64,000 nucleotides of DNA from Anastrepha obliqua (lineage: Eukaryota > Arthropoda > Insecta > Diptera > Tephritidae): the NCBI RefSeq assembly GCF_027943255.1, contig NC_072895.1, positions 40,522,001-40,586,000 on the forward strand. The letters are read 5' to 3'. Position 1 is the stretch's first letter; every line of letters starts with the position of its first letter. The notes beneath the pieces are model-generated. The model was not told the DNA's origin, ran no database searches, and worked only from the letters and a program-made list of their open reading frames with translations. Shown here in pieces: positions 38,063-48,989 of this stretch. A program made the position numbers and the translations under genes.

Positions 38063-40250
38063 TTTGTTTTTATATTTTTTTTAATATTTTATTAATTCGT
38101 TTTTAAACTTATGCCAATTCCTTATTTAGTAGCAACTAAAGTATCATTTTTAAATTTTATTATTTCTTGCACAGAGAGTGTGCCTATTGACAGAGTTCAC
38201 GCATTTTCAATACCAACCTACTTTAGAGCAAAAACAATATACACGCATACATACAAATATATCTATATTAAATTGCATCACTCATCATTGAAAAAAAAAA
38301 TCAGTATTGCTTTTCCATCAGAATTATAAAGTCTATTATATTTTAAGACGTCAACAAAAATATTTGGTAAAACCATTAAAATTTGTGAGAGCTGGACCGA
38401 CTTGAAAGTATCTCCAAAAATTTTTTTTTAGAAATAAAATTAGTTTTTAAAAAGACCTGACCTAATAACCAGTGTGCTAATTAAGTAAGGGTTATATTGT
38501 ATATATCCCCTATAAATAATAATAATAATAATACCTGAAAGAGGGAGTCTTAAAATGTAATAAATTGTATAATTCCGAGGGAAAAACTACTTGTGGAAAC
38601 AATGATCCGTACAAGACTGTAGTGTTAATGATAATGGAAAAAGCACAACTTTTTTGCTGAGACACACTAATATGCAACCGTCGAAAAAACATAGGAGTCC
38701 TTGTGATTATAAATATTGACATTCAATGTTTTTAATTGATTTTATCTAATTTTCAATAACTCTTCAGTTAACACTTTAACAAAAGCGATATATGAATAAA
38801 AGTTCCAAAATTTTTGCGAAATCCAGAAAAATTCATCAAAATTTAGAAATTTAATTTAATCAGAATTTTTAGATAACTTTTGCGTATGCAGTTTTATAGC
38901 GCATGCAATTTTATTATAACGAAATGAAGGTTTAAAGTGCTCCAAAAACCACGTTGATTTTGGAAAAAAATGTTGCTTACGGTGTTGAACCTTCTACCAA
39001 ATAAAAAATGTCTTTTATATGAAAAAAAATACAATACCATCAATAAAAAAAAATTGTTTAATCAACGCGGTTTTTAAAACACTTCAAACTGTCACTTTAA
39101 TTTACTATAATTGAATAGGCCATAAAATGGCGTACTCAAAATCTTTATAAAAATTCTGATGAAAAAATTAGAAATTTTTGAGGAGAATTTGATGAAATTT
39201 CCTGAATTTTTTACAGGGTTTAAAACCTTGGTGCATTTGGCTTATGTTAAAGAGTGAACCATATTTTGATTAAGAATTTGTTAAAATTAATTTAAAAAAA
39301 ATTAAATGTCTACATTCATAATCACAAGCACCGCGTCGTTTTTTTCGACGGATGTATGTACATATGTAACTTAAACAAACAAGTTGTAGTCTTTACCACT
39401 GGAATTATAAAATTTATTTTATTTTAAAACGCCCTCTTTCAGATTTAATAAAAATTAGTTAAAATTAATTAAAAATAAATAAATAAGAATTTATAAACAC
39501 GATTACGGTGTTTTTTGTTTCCTACGGGTGTCTACATATCGCCCCATACGCGCTTAGGTAACAAGTCTCGTTGAGATATTGCAGTTTTGAATCAAGTTAA
39601 CGTAGACAGAAAGACAGTCATAGGTAATTTCAAATTCATAAATGAGGCTTGTGATATCATCGGCTTATTTCATCAGTCTGAACAAATTGGACTGTATCTA
39701 TCTATCTCGTTGCTATGGAGCTGTTAGGAGCAACTCTTATGTGAAAACTGCTAAAGTACGATAATACATTTGGCTTACAAATACTAATAAAATAAAAATA
39801 AATAAAATTTCATCCTCAACTGACATTATTTTTAATCCAAACATCAAATATGGATATGGATGGATATGGAAACCGCTCTATGCGTGACTGTAAGTCAACC
39901 AGTTCAACCTAATCTAACCTAAGATATGGATATAGACAAACTGGAGATCGAACTACAAAGAATAAAATAGTGGCAGTTAGGTAAATTAATATTTTTCGAG
40001 CGCAAGAAAAACCAATTTCTGAAATGTATACACAAGTAATTATTTAAATTTTTTTTTTTTTATTTTAACAAGAGCGCGCTGGCATCTCGACATCCAAGTC
40101 ACCGACAGTTGTCATTTTTAAGTAGTAGAGATCTTCGCTTAGGCGGTTGCCGGCATTTCAAGCTTTTAATAAATAACGCCAGCTTTGAAATGCAAAGGTA
40201 GATCTCTTTTCGAACACGTATTACAATAACTTCTACGAAGAAGGCAGCTG
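38063..40250. other. AT-rich DNA upstream of magu, no gene
   Basis: Contains another divergent AT-rich repeat (38800-39300; CACGTTGATTTTGG and CGGTGTTGAACCTTC also occur around 57680). No open frame of interest. Confidence 0.35.
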
Positions 40251-40254
40251 ATTA

Positions 40255-40600
40255 ACGTAGTCCTATCTCGACAAGCAAAACAAAGCACTTTATAAGTCTC
40301 TCATCAGGGCCATACTATTATATTATATGGCACAGAGGCAGCGTTTGTGGCAACATCCAATGGTGTGCCCATTGGTCACGTTTTCGAGAAAAAATACTAG
40401 GAAGGTTTATAGAAGTTTGCGGATTGGTGACAGAATATCAGCAATCATGTTGCGCTCCAGCCCTGAAAGTATACAAGGTAGCGAAATCTCCATTCTGCGT
40501 TGGGAAAACCAAGTGGGGAAAGAACTTGGCTTCTTCTGTTATTCACGCCTGTTAGCACAAGAATCTCGTCTAGAATCGCTTAGACTAAAATAATTACAAT
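40255..40600 (+). mobile_element. non-LTR pol fragment
   Basis: Translation QNKALYKSLIRAILLYYMAQ then SRKNTRKVYRSLRIGD corresponds to the post-RT segment YKSLIRPVLLYG...FERKVLRxIYG of several LINE groups. Short and broken. Confidence 0.6.
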
Positions 40601-40859
40601 CCCTACTGTTATATTCATACAACATTGATGGATTTTGTCTGAGCTTCTCCTGAAATGTGGTACGCGGTCATATTTCTTCTAATAAATGCTTGGCAGTTTA
40701 TGTTGTCAGCGAACGTCAATGATTTTTTTTTTGCGAAAAGAAGGATTTCACTTATGGTTTGTTTGATTAATTGAAATTAAAATGAATCGATTTTTTTATT
40801 ATTTTTTTTTTTATTGAGTGTCAGGTCAAGGTATATTGCATACTTTTTAGATTTAGATT

Positions 40860-41525
40860 TCTTGCAGGCTTGCACTTCAACCGCATGGTCTTTTGTGTCC
40901 TCTACTCATCACAGTGCCTCATCCAGAGCGAACCTTATTATAGAGCCGGGTTGAGTTGAGCGCATGTACCTTTTTCTGGCTGAAAATGGCCAAGATATCT
41001 CAACCTTCTTCGCATATATTGAATACTTTTATAAAGACCTCATGTCAAAGAAAAAACTTAATAAAATTGAAAATTGAAATGCGCGCTTGAGGACCGGAGC
41101 TCGCCAAATGAAATTCAGCATACATTTTGTTTCTATTCCACAGTTTATAAGATCGACAAACCCTGCTTTCAATAAAATTATGATGATTTCTGGTACATAG
41201 ACATATTGCTCTTTTATAACTCCTGAACGTAGTCGAGGAAACCAATAGAATGTGGTCTCTGACTTCTAACAGCAGGGTCTCCAAAGCGCTCTGGCCGAAA
41301 CTAAATCTTAAAAGTAGAAAATTACTGCTTGGATTCAACAGCCTAACTACCACCGTCCTCGCAGGTGCGGATCATCGCACTATTGGCACCCTAACCAGTA
41401 GAATTGGTGTACCTGACAACTACTTCTGTAGGAGTTGTGAAGATGAAGAAGAAATTGAGTAAGTACAACCTCTCCTCTGTGAATGTCTTAGACAAGCAAC
41501 CTGGCTAACCTAACCTAACCTATAA
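40860..41525 (+). mobile_element. R1/I-group non-LTR remnants with CCTAA tail
   Basis: 40860-41040 is a decayed relative (opposite coding sense) of 27960-28265. 41250-41505 translates on plus as KALWPKLNLKSRKLLLGFNS, RIGVPDNYFCRSCEDEEE and LLCECLRQAT, the Cys/His C-terminus. It runs into CTAACCTAACCTAACCTA (41505-41522), the element's 3' tail. Confidence 0.65.
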
Positions 41526-42263
41526 CTCCGTAAGTGAAACAGACCCGTAACATTATAATTGAGAATATGGGTCAAGTGAGAAAAAAATTGGAAACCATAA
41601 TTGAAAGGCAGAATTTAGGCATTTGAACTTTTGTTTATCTCTATTAGAAAAATATTTTTCTAAATTATTCTCAAATTTCTACTGTCACTCGTCTCCAGTC
41701 CTCCAAGTATACCTCCTAAAACGCGTACTTTGATATCCACTTTGCCTTAAAACAACCTCAAAATTTTGAAGTTAATTAACACCACACCCCCCACTCAACC
41801 GGATACGCAAATTTTGTTTTCCGAAAACCCTACTAACCCCCCGAAAACCCTACTAAGTCTCTGGCTTAAAGCATTTCTTAAAAACTAAGTAAATATCAAC
41901 TAAAAAATAATTTGTACTCATTACACTTTTGTTTAAGAAATTTTAAAACCACTACGAGCACTGCATGTAGATACCAAGAAAAGATATAAGATTAAGTCGT
42001 TTTCCCCTTATTTTTACCAATACAATTAACTTCTTTTGATTTACCAATATACAAATATTTTTTTTTTTTTGTTCAACAATTAATTTTTATTTACCTATTG
42101 ATTTTATTGAACAACAACCTCACTTTCGTTGAATCGAATTTGAATTTTTTGTTTGTTTCCTTAATAAATTATAATATAAATTTTCCTTTCAATTGTGCGA
42201 TAATAACTATACACGCGTTCACCGTCAAGTTTAAATCACAACTAACTGAGAGAGTCACCTTAC

Positions 42264-42390
42264 CAATCCACCGATCCGGCAGCAGTTAGGGGCCAACCTT
42301 GGCTGACGGGCGACCAAAGTGCATCAGCAGCAACAGCAGCCGCAACGGCAGCGGCTCGACCAGCTACGACCACGAACTCAGGTGAGGTTG
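42264..42390 (-). promoter_or_regulatory. candidate non-coding first exon of magu
   Basis: A comparatively GC-rich block with CAG/GCN repeats. On the minus strand it ends at the donor GATTG/GTAAGG (intron from 42263). On the plus strand the same block has the donor CTCAG/GTGAGG at about 42380. The minus donor would fit an upstream non-coding exon for magu, with an intron to the acceptor at 36758. The strand is not settled, and it could instead be a first exon of a plus-strand gene. Confidence 0.25.
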
Positions 42391-43600
42391 GTTATCTGTT
42401 AGATATATGTATATGTGTATGTACAGACACATACATAAAAGCATATCCATACTTATATATGTGTGTGTGGATCTTCTTGCATGCATATACAAAACTACAG
42501 CGAACAGCAACCGCCAATAGCCGACGTCACGTTCGTGAATGTGTGTTACTATCGTTTACATGTGTTGATGCAAGTTACTTTGCACGCACATATATACATA
42601 CATACATGCAAGCACGTATCCATGTGTATGCACATTGAAGACTACGGTGTAGCAGCGCAGCACCGACAGACACAGCGACTCCGCCAGACAAAGAGGCAGA
42701 CAGGCATGTCGCCACACTGTCTGCTAGGTTCGCCATATCTTATCTTGAGAGCAACAACAACGACCCAAGTTACCAATATAGAATGCATGCGACCAGACCG
42801 GCAGCCGGCAGACACCACACGAATTTAACACAACAGCGGCGGCAACAACAACAAAAGCACCACCTAACAATAATAAAACAGTCAACGAGTCAGCCGCCCA
42901 ACCATCTAGCCATGCAGTATCCAGCCATCCAGCCTTATATTCGACCATTCTACCAACTGAACGATCAGTGGTAATCGCACCATGCCACACCATAAAGCAT
43001 GCAGGGCAACAACAAATGTTAAAAATAATACATACAACGTAGAAAATAATGGCTTGCTTGCTTTCTGACAGCGCAACAGGAGCAGAAACAGCCTGCGGGG
43101 GCATGTAACTTTACCAACCAATTCAACCAGCTGCCTTATGGCCTGTTGTCGGCCTGATGGCCCGATGGCTTGTTGGCGGCGACCTACGGTGTGGAACAAA
43201 ACCCAGACAAGTACTTCGAAATTTATCTTTTTGTATCTTTGAAGTGGGTCCCCATTCAAACTTAAATGCACAATGATCGTCGCAATGATCGTTGGTTGTC
43301 CGATCGGCCCATCGACCAACAGACCGTCCGTCCGTCTAGCACACAAAAACGGCAAATCCAAAATCAAAACAAAACAAAGCAACGAAAAGGTAGAACATTG
43401 AAAAAGAGCAACAATAAAATAACAAATAAAACACCGCACTTACATACATACGCACATATTTATGCGTTGGTATGGTTATTGTTGTTGTTTCATATGATGG
43501 TGTTCCAAGTTGCGGCAAAACTCGCACCTCTGAACGCGCGTACAACGATATATATAACACTACATGCATACATACATACATACATGTACACGCTATAAAT
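42391..43600. promoter_or_regulatory. GC-richer, simple-repeat-rich non-transposon DNA
   Basis: Notably higher GC, with TACATA and CA repeats, CAA/CAG runs and no transposon signature. Together with the candidate exon at 42264 it could hold the magu promoter or enhancers. A 16-mer at 42708-42723 is one base from the Dpp silencer consensus (see findings). Function inferred only from position and composition. Confidence 0.25.
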
Positions 43601-43984
43601 AGTAATGGGTTTTCCAATGAACGCGCGAAAACTTTAAATTAGAAAAAAAGGAGTTTTGTATGTTGATGTTATATGATTAATTTTGTATTAGCATTTTTTC
43701 CAGCCATAGGTCTGTTTTTGTTTGGTTGTGCTAAATACTTGACGCTCTCAGCATAAAGCTATGCACATATCGATGAATGTGTAGTACATCATAAAATAGG
43801 ACCGTGTCGGACGTTGCAATCTATATCATACCTCGAAAATTCCCTATAAACATTCGGGCAAGGATCGCAAGCTCCCAAGCCGACAGATGAACTCAAACAA
43901 GCGAAATGTTCCACCTCGATAGCTGAATGACAATCAAAAAAATCCAGGTTGTTCCCACGGATTAACGAGTGGATCTATCGAAAA

Positions 43985-44330
43985 CACGGAGACGCTTAGT
44001 TTTTCCTAACGTAGCTTTTAAGCGGGCACGAATGCTTCCAAAAATGTCTGCATCGCCTAGACTTGGTTGGTAGTTTTTATTGCCTAGAATGCTTGGACGA
44101 AAAGGAGACTGCCGAACATGTGGCCTTTGTAGCAGGTTCGCTAAGGAATGTGACGACCAACAAACAAAACTGATGCCCAATAATCTAATCCCACAAATGC
44201 CTGAATCGGATGAAAGGTGGTGCAAACTCTTGCTACACGAATTATCGTGGAACTTTGCAACGTTGATTGGAGGCGAAGGAATGTTGCTAGACGAATGCAG
44301 CAGCAAGAACAGCTGTCGCATTGATAAAAT
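43985..44330 (+). mobile_element. R1-group non-LTR 3' coding fragment
   Basis: Across two frames: LHRLDLVGSFYCLECLDEKE, TAEHVAFVCSRFAKE, then LIPQMPESDERWCKLLLHEL. The C-x2-C...H-x4-C knuckle and downstream W are the usual R1-type C-terminus. Interrupted by frameshifts. Confidence 0.65.
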
Positions 44331-44374
44331 GCAGCAAGACGAACAGCAGACGAATGTAACTGACGATTGAGATT

Positions 44375-45280
44375 ATTGCTCAGGACGGCCTACAGATGTA
44401 ATTACCAAGTAGGTATACCTGTAGGATGAACCGTTGTGATGTGTTTTTAATGGCGTTAAAGTCCCGCACTGACTAAGGCCTTCGATTGTTTTTACACCTC
44501 GTAATAAGACAAAATCATGGAATAAGAAAAGGTCCGCTAGGTGGCGCAGTAGTAATAAGTATCCATCAGTAATCCATGAATTAGTCAATCTCAACTTCTT
44601 CAGGCGTTGGAAAATGTTGATGTTCGGAATCAAAAAGAAATTATTAGGTGGCAAATCAGGGCCGTAATGCGGATTACTCATTAATTCAATCTTTTGAGTA
44701 CTCAAAAACTCTTTTGTGTGAGACGATACGTGAGAGTTGGCATTAGCTTGGTGAAGGATGATTTTTGTTGTTGTTATTGTAGCAGCATAAAAATTTCACA
44801 TACATGTAAGGGGAATGCTGTTGGAGTGTCAGTGCTTGGCCACATACAAATCCGGGTGCTCCGTTAACGTAGGACCGTCTGTCGTGAGAAGATTCGCCTT
44901 CGGCGGTTGGTTTTCCTTATTTCTCAAAAAACTTGTCCACGAATCCTTTTTTGTGCAATTGTAAAATTATACGGTATCTAACGAGAACAAATCTGCTTGA
45001 CCAAATGTGTATGCAATATGGAAAGTTTGCTGGTCTCATTAATACCCAAGGATGAATCTATCTGACGATCTTGCGTCATTAATTGACGTCATAACAACCA
45101 TTGTATCAGCGTTTCACAGTGGCTAAGTGTGGTGCTTCAACGTCAAAACTCGCAGTAAGTTGAACAATGAGTTCCTGTTTAGATAATTCACGACGAAAAT
45201 CATAATAAATTATCACGAGCTCATTTCAACTTTTGGGCGAGATATATTTTTCAACTCGCTGAAAAAAGATCAAATAAAGC
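44375..45280 (-). mobile_element. decayed mariner, split by a jockey-like insertion
   Basis: Minus strand: N-terminal IIYYDFRRELSKQELIVQL (about 45200) and VKRWYN, later ILHQANANSH and LSTQKIELMSNPHYGPDLPP then NNFFLIP. The second catalytic Asp is replaced by Ala (HQAN for HHDN) and the third reads Asn, so the protein would be inactive even without the stops. A jockey-like 3' tail occupies 44762-44895. Confidence 0.82.
44762..44895 (-). mobile_element. jockey-like retrotransposon 3' tail
   Basis: Inverted, it reads GGTCCTACGTTAACGGAGCA, then CTCCAACAGCATTCCCCTTA, CATGTATGTGAAATTTTTAT, GCTGCTACAATAACAACAAC. It is the same 3' end type seen at 25700-25795 and 51575-51664. Inserted within the mariner remnant. 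Confidence 0.65.
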
Positions 45281-45521
45281 TCGTAAGTGAAAACGTTATA
45301 TGTAGGCTTACCCTGGAAAATACAAAACTTTTCGATAAAAATATCGAATTATAACTCATCGCACTTAGTATCGCAAGTGGGCAAAATGTAAAAGGCAATC
45401 CGTATTACTTGGGGAAAGAACGTGTACAACAATTCTGATTTTGCTAATGTCGATTCTAGGAATTTTGTATAAGCTTCACTTTATACATAGCTTTAATGCG
45501 AATCAATCAAGAGTGCACATT

Positions 45522-45830
45522 AGGGTGCCTCACGAAAAAAGTTGTTTGCTCACCGGCATTATAACATTTTTTATATTTGAATAACTCACCTAAATCTTGG
45601 TCAATTTAGACTTCTAAGGTATTATTGGACAATACCTGTCATTCCTTCATTTCCTGGAGAATTAACATTCACCTGTCAATTGTTTGGTTTTTTTTTTGTT
45701 TTTGCAAATATTATTTTGTTTCGTAGATATATTTTTAAGCATCTGCATGCCAACATCTAAAACTTAAACTCTTCGATCATCTGAATGAATTTGTGGAAAA
45801 AATATTGTAAAAAGCCACCTTATTCAAAAA
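45522..45830. repeat. TTAGGGTG-type dispersed repeat
   Basis: Starts CATTAGGGTGCCTCACG and shares TAACTCACCTAAATCTTGGT-like text and TTTAGACTTCTAAGGTAT with 32603-33010. Ends not defined. Confidence 0.45.
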
Positions 45831-45846
45831 CAAAACACTCGATACG

Positions 45847-46003
45847 GCGAGCGCCGTAGCCGAATGGGTTGGTGCGTGATAACCATTCGGGAGTGCGCAG
45901 GTTCGAATCTTCGTGAACGAAAACCAGAACTATAGAAAATAATGTCTAATAGCGGTCGCCGCTCGGCAGGGATGCCGCCATGAAAAAGTCCATCATAAAA
46001 ACT
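45847..46003 (+). repeat. tRNA-derived SINE, divergent short copy
   Basis: GCCGTAGCCGAATGGGTTGG head with good A box, B box AGGTTCGAATC, then a body lacking the 3' segment and with AACGAAAACCAGAACTATAG in place of the usual linker. It may be a distinct subfamily. Confidence 0.75.
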
Positions 46004-46019
46004 TTTTTTTATCTCGATT

Positions 46020-46480
46020 TTTCCTGACATGGGTTGCTGGCCATTGCCATATTGAGGGAAACTGCAGAGCCGATGGATGAACTAGCGAAAATCGGTACCA
46101 AATTGACTGATGAGTACATAGAAAAGGATATAGATATACCCTTGCAAACATGTAGACTACGTATCCGCGAGGAAATAGCGAGGAGTAGCGAATGAACGAT
46201 GAAGCCACTTGCAAAATCGCCAACAGATGTGGCCGACGCTCAATGCTAAACGCACGGAACTTCTATTACAGGGCACTGCCTAATCGGTAGGCACGCCCAG
46301 AGAAAGGGTGTGCAAACACATGATTTCTGCAGAAGTTGTCTAGACGAGGAAGAGGAAGAGACGATCCTGCACCTTATGTATCACTGTCCTGCTCTATCCA
46401 GACGTAGATTCGCCATTTTGGGCGGATATTTCTTTAATGAATTAGAAGATCTCGGCTCTGGAGCTCCAGCTCATATAAAC
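46020..46480 (+). mobile_element. non-LTR RNase H and C-terminal fragment
   Basis: Broken frames give FFLTWVAGHCHIEGNCRADG (end of an RNase H domain, W-V-x-GH...GN...AD), then DFCRSCLDEEEEETILHLMY and HCPALSRRRFAILG, the terminal zinc knuckle. Follows the SINE directly. Confidence 0.75.
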
Positions 46481-47392
46481 CTTTATTTTTTATTTTTATT
46501 TTATTTTTTGTATGTGGGGATGATGCGTCCTAATGAAAATATGTATGTATTCTCCACTGCACGTGAGCAAAAAAATTAAATGCATACATAGTAAAACAAT
46601 GTGACCTATCCCGTTGAAGGTGACAAATGAAAACAGTTTTTCTTTTTTTTCTAAAATATCGATTTAAAAATATTTTTCATGACAATTAAAATTAAAATCA
46701 ATTAACTATTAACACATCCATGAGTTATCCATGCATGTTTTGCGCGTGTGTGTGCGTGTGTTGATGCAAACAAAGCACGCTGGCCTCTCAAAAGACGTTT
46801 CATTGTGCAAAAGTACGTTCTTATATATGTTTTTGCATAATAGAGATGTAAATCCCTTTATTCCGATATCCCGGAATCTCTATATTTTGATGTACTGGAA
46901 GCCCCGAGATGATTTCATATAAATCCCAGAATAATTTATAATTTTTTTTTTTTTGTCAAAATAAAGTGTGGGAAGAATTTCGAAAAAAATATTGTTATAA
47001 TAAAATATTATTTTTTTGCCAAGTTAAAACCTATTGTTATTGTGCAACATTGTCATTTCGAGAGCAGAGTGCAAATTTTAAGTGACTACAAAATAGTGAC
47101 TACGTCTGATTTTTGGCAATTTTTTTATTGGCGGTGCTTCCATATAAAAATACGCGCATATAATTATTGTAGTATGAAAGAAAAGTCGTGACAACTCAAC
47201 GAAAAACTAAAATAATAACTCAACGGTATTTTGTAGCGAATTTAAAACTCCATGGACTATGAAACTGCATACCCCAAAAAATTCTAAAAATTCTGGTTAA
47301 AAAGCTGAAAGTTTTGATGAAATTTTTAGAATTAAATTTTGAAAAATATTTTAAAAAGTTTATACTACTGCGTTTTTTTATTTTATTTTATA
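46481..47392. other. AT-rich intergenic DNA, no gene
   Basis: CA/GT microsatellite near 46745. No coding or element evidence apart from a short AT-rich repeat (47220-47340) shared with 58660-58760. Confidence 0.35.
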
Positions 47393-47393
47393 A

Positions 47394-47698
47394 TTGGCGC
47401 GTACACCCCTTTTGGGTGTTTGGCCGAGCTCCTCCTCGTATTTGTGGTGTGCGTCTTGATGTTGCTCCACAAATGGAGGGACCTACAGTTTCAAGCCGAC
47501 TCCGAACGGCAGATATTTTTATGAGGAGCTTTTTCATGGCAGAAATACACTCGGAGGTTTGCCATTGCCTGCCCAGTGGCGTTCGCTATAAGAAAACTGT
47601 TTTTCTTAATTTTGGTGTTTTCACCGAGATTCGAACCAACGTTCTCTCTGCAAATTCCGAATGGTAGTCACGCACCAACCCATTCGGCTACGGCGGCC
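47394..47698 (-). repeat. tRNA-derived SINE, full-length copy
   Basis: Inverted full-length copy from TTGGCGCGTACACCCCTTTT to CATTCGGCTACGGCGGCC. The B box (inverted GATTCGAACCAACG) and A box (CCCATTCGGCTA) are intact. On its own strand it ends ...GCGCCAATTATAAAATAAAA. Confidence 0.88.
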
Positions 47699-48109
47699 AT
47701 GGCGTTTTTTACAAAAAAGTAATAGTGTGTTTTTAATTTTGCAACGGGACAAAAGAAATTGGGTTTGAGAAAGCTTTAATACCCATATATTTTCTAGCAG
47801 AGTTTCAATTATCTAAAACAATTAGTGAAATAATGTATGGAGAAATAACTTTCATAGCGAGCCGACAACAGCTCGTTTAAAATAGTGAGAGTAGTTACTT
47901 AACTCTCCAATTAATTCCCATTTTTATGGTAAAAAATATGATGCAATCCAAGCAACATTTGCAGAACAACATCAAGACGCACGCCACATGATCAATAGTA
48001 GTACTCGTACACTCTTCATATGAACATACCTATGTGAAATTTCATTTCAATCTGTCAATTCATTCTTTGTTTACAAGCCATTTAGTAGCGACGTGTCACA
48101 GTATTTTCT

Positions 48110-48900
48110 ACAATGGAAAAATCAAGTAGCTTGCAGTGATTGAGTTTTTCTTTTTGGAAGGTTTAAAAGCGAATGAAATTTATGAACAAATGTTGAAAGT
48201 GTATATGGACTTTTCGCCATCAATTGGTACAGTAGAGAGATGGATTGCTGAGTTTAAACGTGGTCGTACAAACCTTGAAGACGATCCACGTCAAGGACGT
48301 CCAAAAACAGCAAAAACGCCAGAAATGGTAGAAAAAATACAGGATATCATATTGGAAAATCGTCGAGTGACTGAAAGAGATTTAGTAGAATCCCTAGGCA
48401 TCTCATTGGGCAGCGTAAGCAATATTTTGACTAAAATATTGGGCTTCAGAAAACTGTGTGCACAATGAGTGCCACATTCGCTAACAACGCGACTTTCTGA
48501 GCAACTCAACAACATTTAGAGCGTTTTCGAAAGGATAAAGCGGATTTTGTGCGTCGATGCATTACCATGGATAAGACTTGTGTCTATCACCATAATCCTA
48601 AATCAAAACAAAAGGCTAAAGAGTGGTGTGAATCTGATTCTTCGGCTTCTAAACGAGTTCGTGTTCAGAAATCGGCCATGAAGGTGTTCGCATCAGTTTT
48701 TTGGGATGCGAAAGGAATTTTGTTTGTGGATTACTTGTAAACTGATAAAACAATAAATTCTGAATATTCAAATCGAATTTGTGAAAAAGACCCCATTTTC
48801 AAACGAAAAAAAATATTTTTAACACGCCAATGCACTGTGCCACGAGAGAATTTTGACAATGGCTAAAATCCATTAATTAAAGTTCGAATTGTTGGAGCAT
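48110..48900 (+). mobile_element. mariner remnant (SETMAR-like subgroup)
   Basis: After MEKSSS... a broken start gives EFFFLEGLKANEIYEQM, GTVERWIAEFKRGRTNLEDD, PRQGRPKTAKTP, the HTH segment LGISLGSVSNILTKILG, then FVRRCITMDKTCVYHH and VFASVFWDAKGILFVDYL. The first catalytic motif, usually TMDETW, is TMDKTC. The catalytic C-terminal half is reduced to traces (LLEHPA near 48895). Confidence 0.85.
48136..48468 (+). pseudogene. mariner transposase DNA-binding half
   Basis: 110 open codons covering both helix-turn-helix motifs and the linker GRPKTAKTPE of a mariner transposase. A stop follows RKLCAQ, where relatives continue W-V-P-H. The reading resumes in other frames. Confidence 0.82.
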
Positions 48901-48989
48901 CCAGCGTAATTCATTCAATTCATGGGTGGAAAGCGTTTTTCATCAAATGATGGCATGATAATAGCTGTGGAAGCGTGTCTTGTAGCCCT

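Noticed and set aside
42460..43600. Several 60-180 codon frames on both strands
   Set aside because: They arise from GC-richer simple-repeat DNA, overlap each other and show no domain or splice support.
12000..43600. Exact Dpp silencer sites (GRCGNC-N5-GTCTG) in the magu region
   Set aside because: By eye I found no perfect match on either strand, only near-matches, one of which is listed as a finding. A computed scan would be decisive.
43605..43660. GGGTTTTCCAATGAACGCGC as a transposon terminus like 36911
   Set aside because: Only about 13 bases match and no inverted partner or coding remnant of that family follows.
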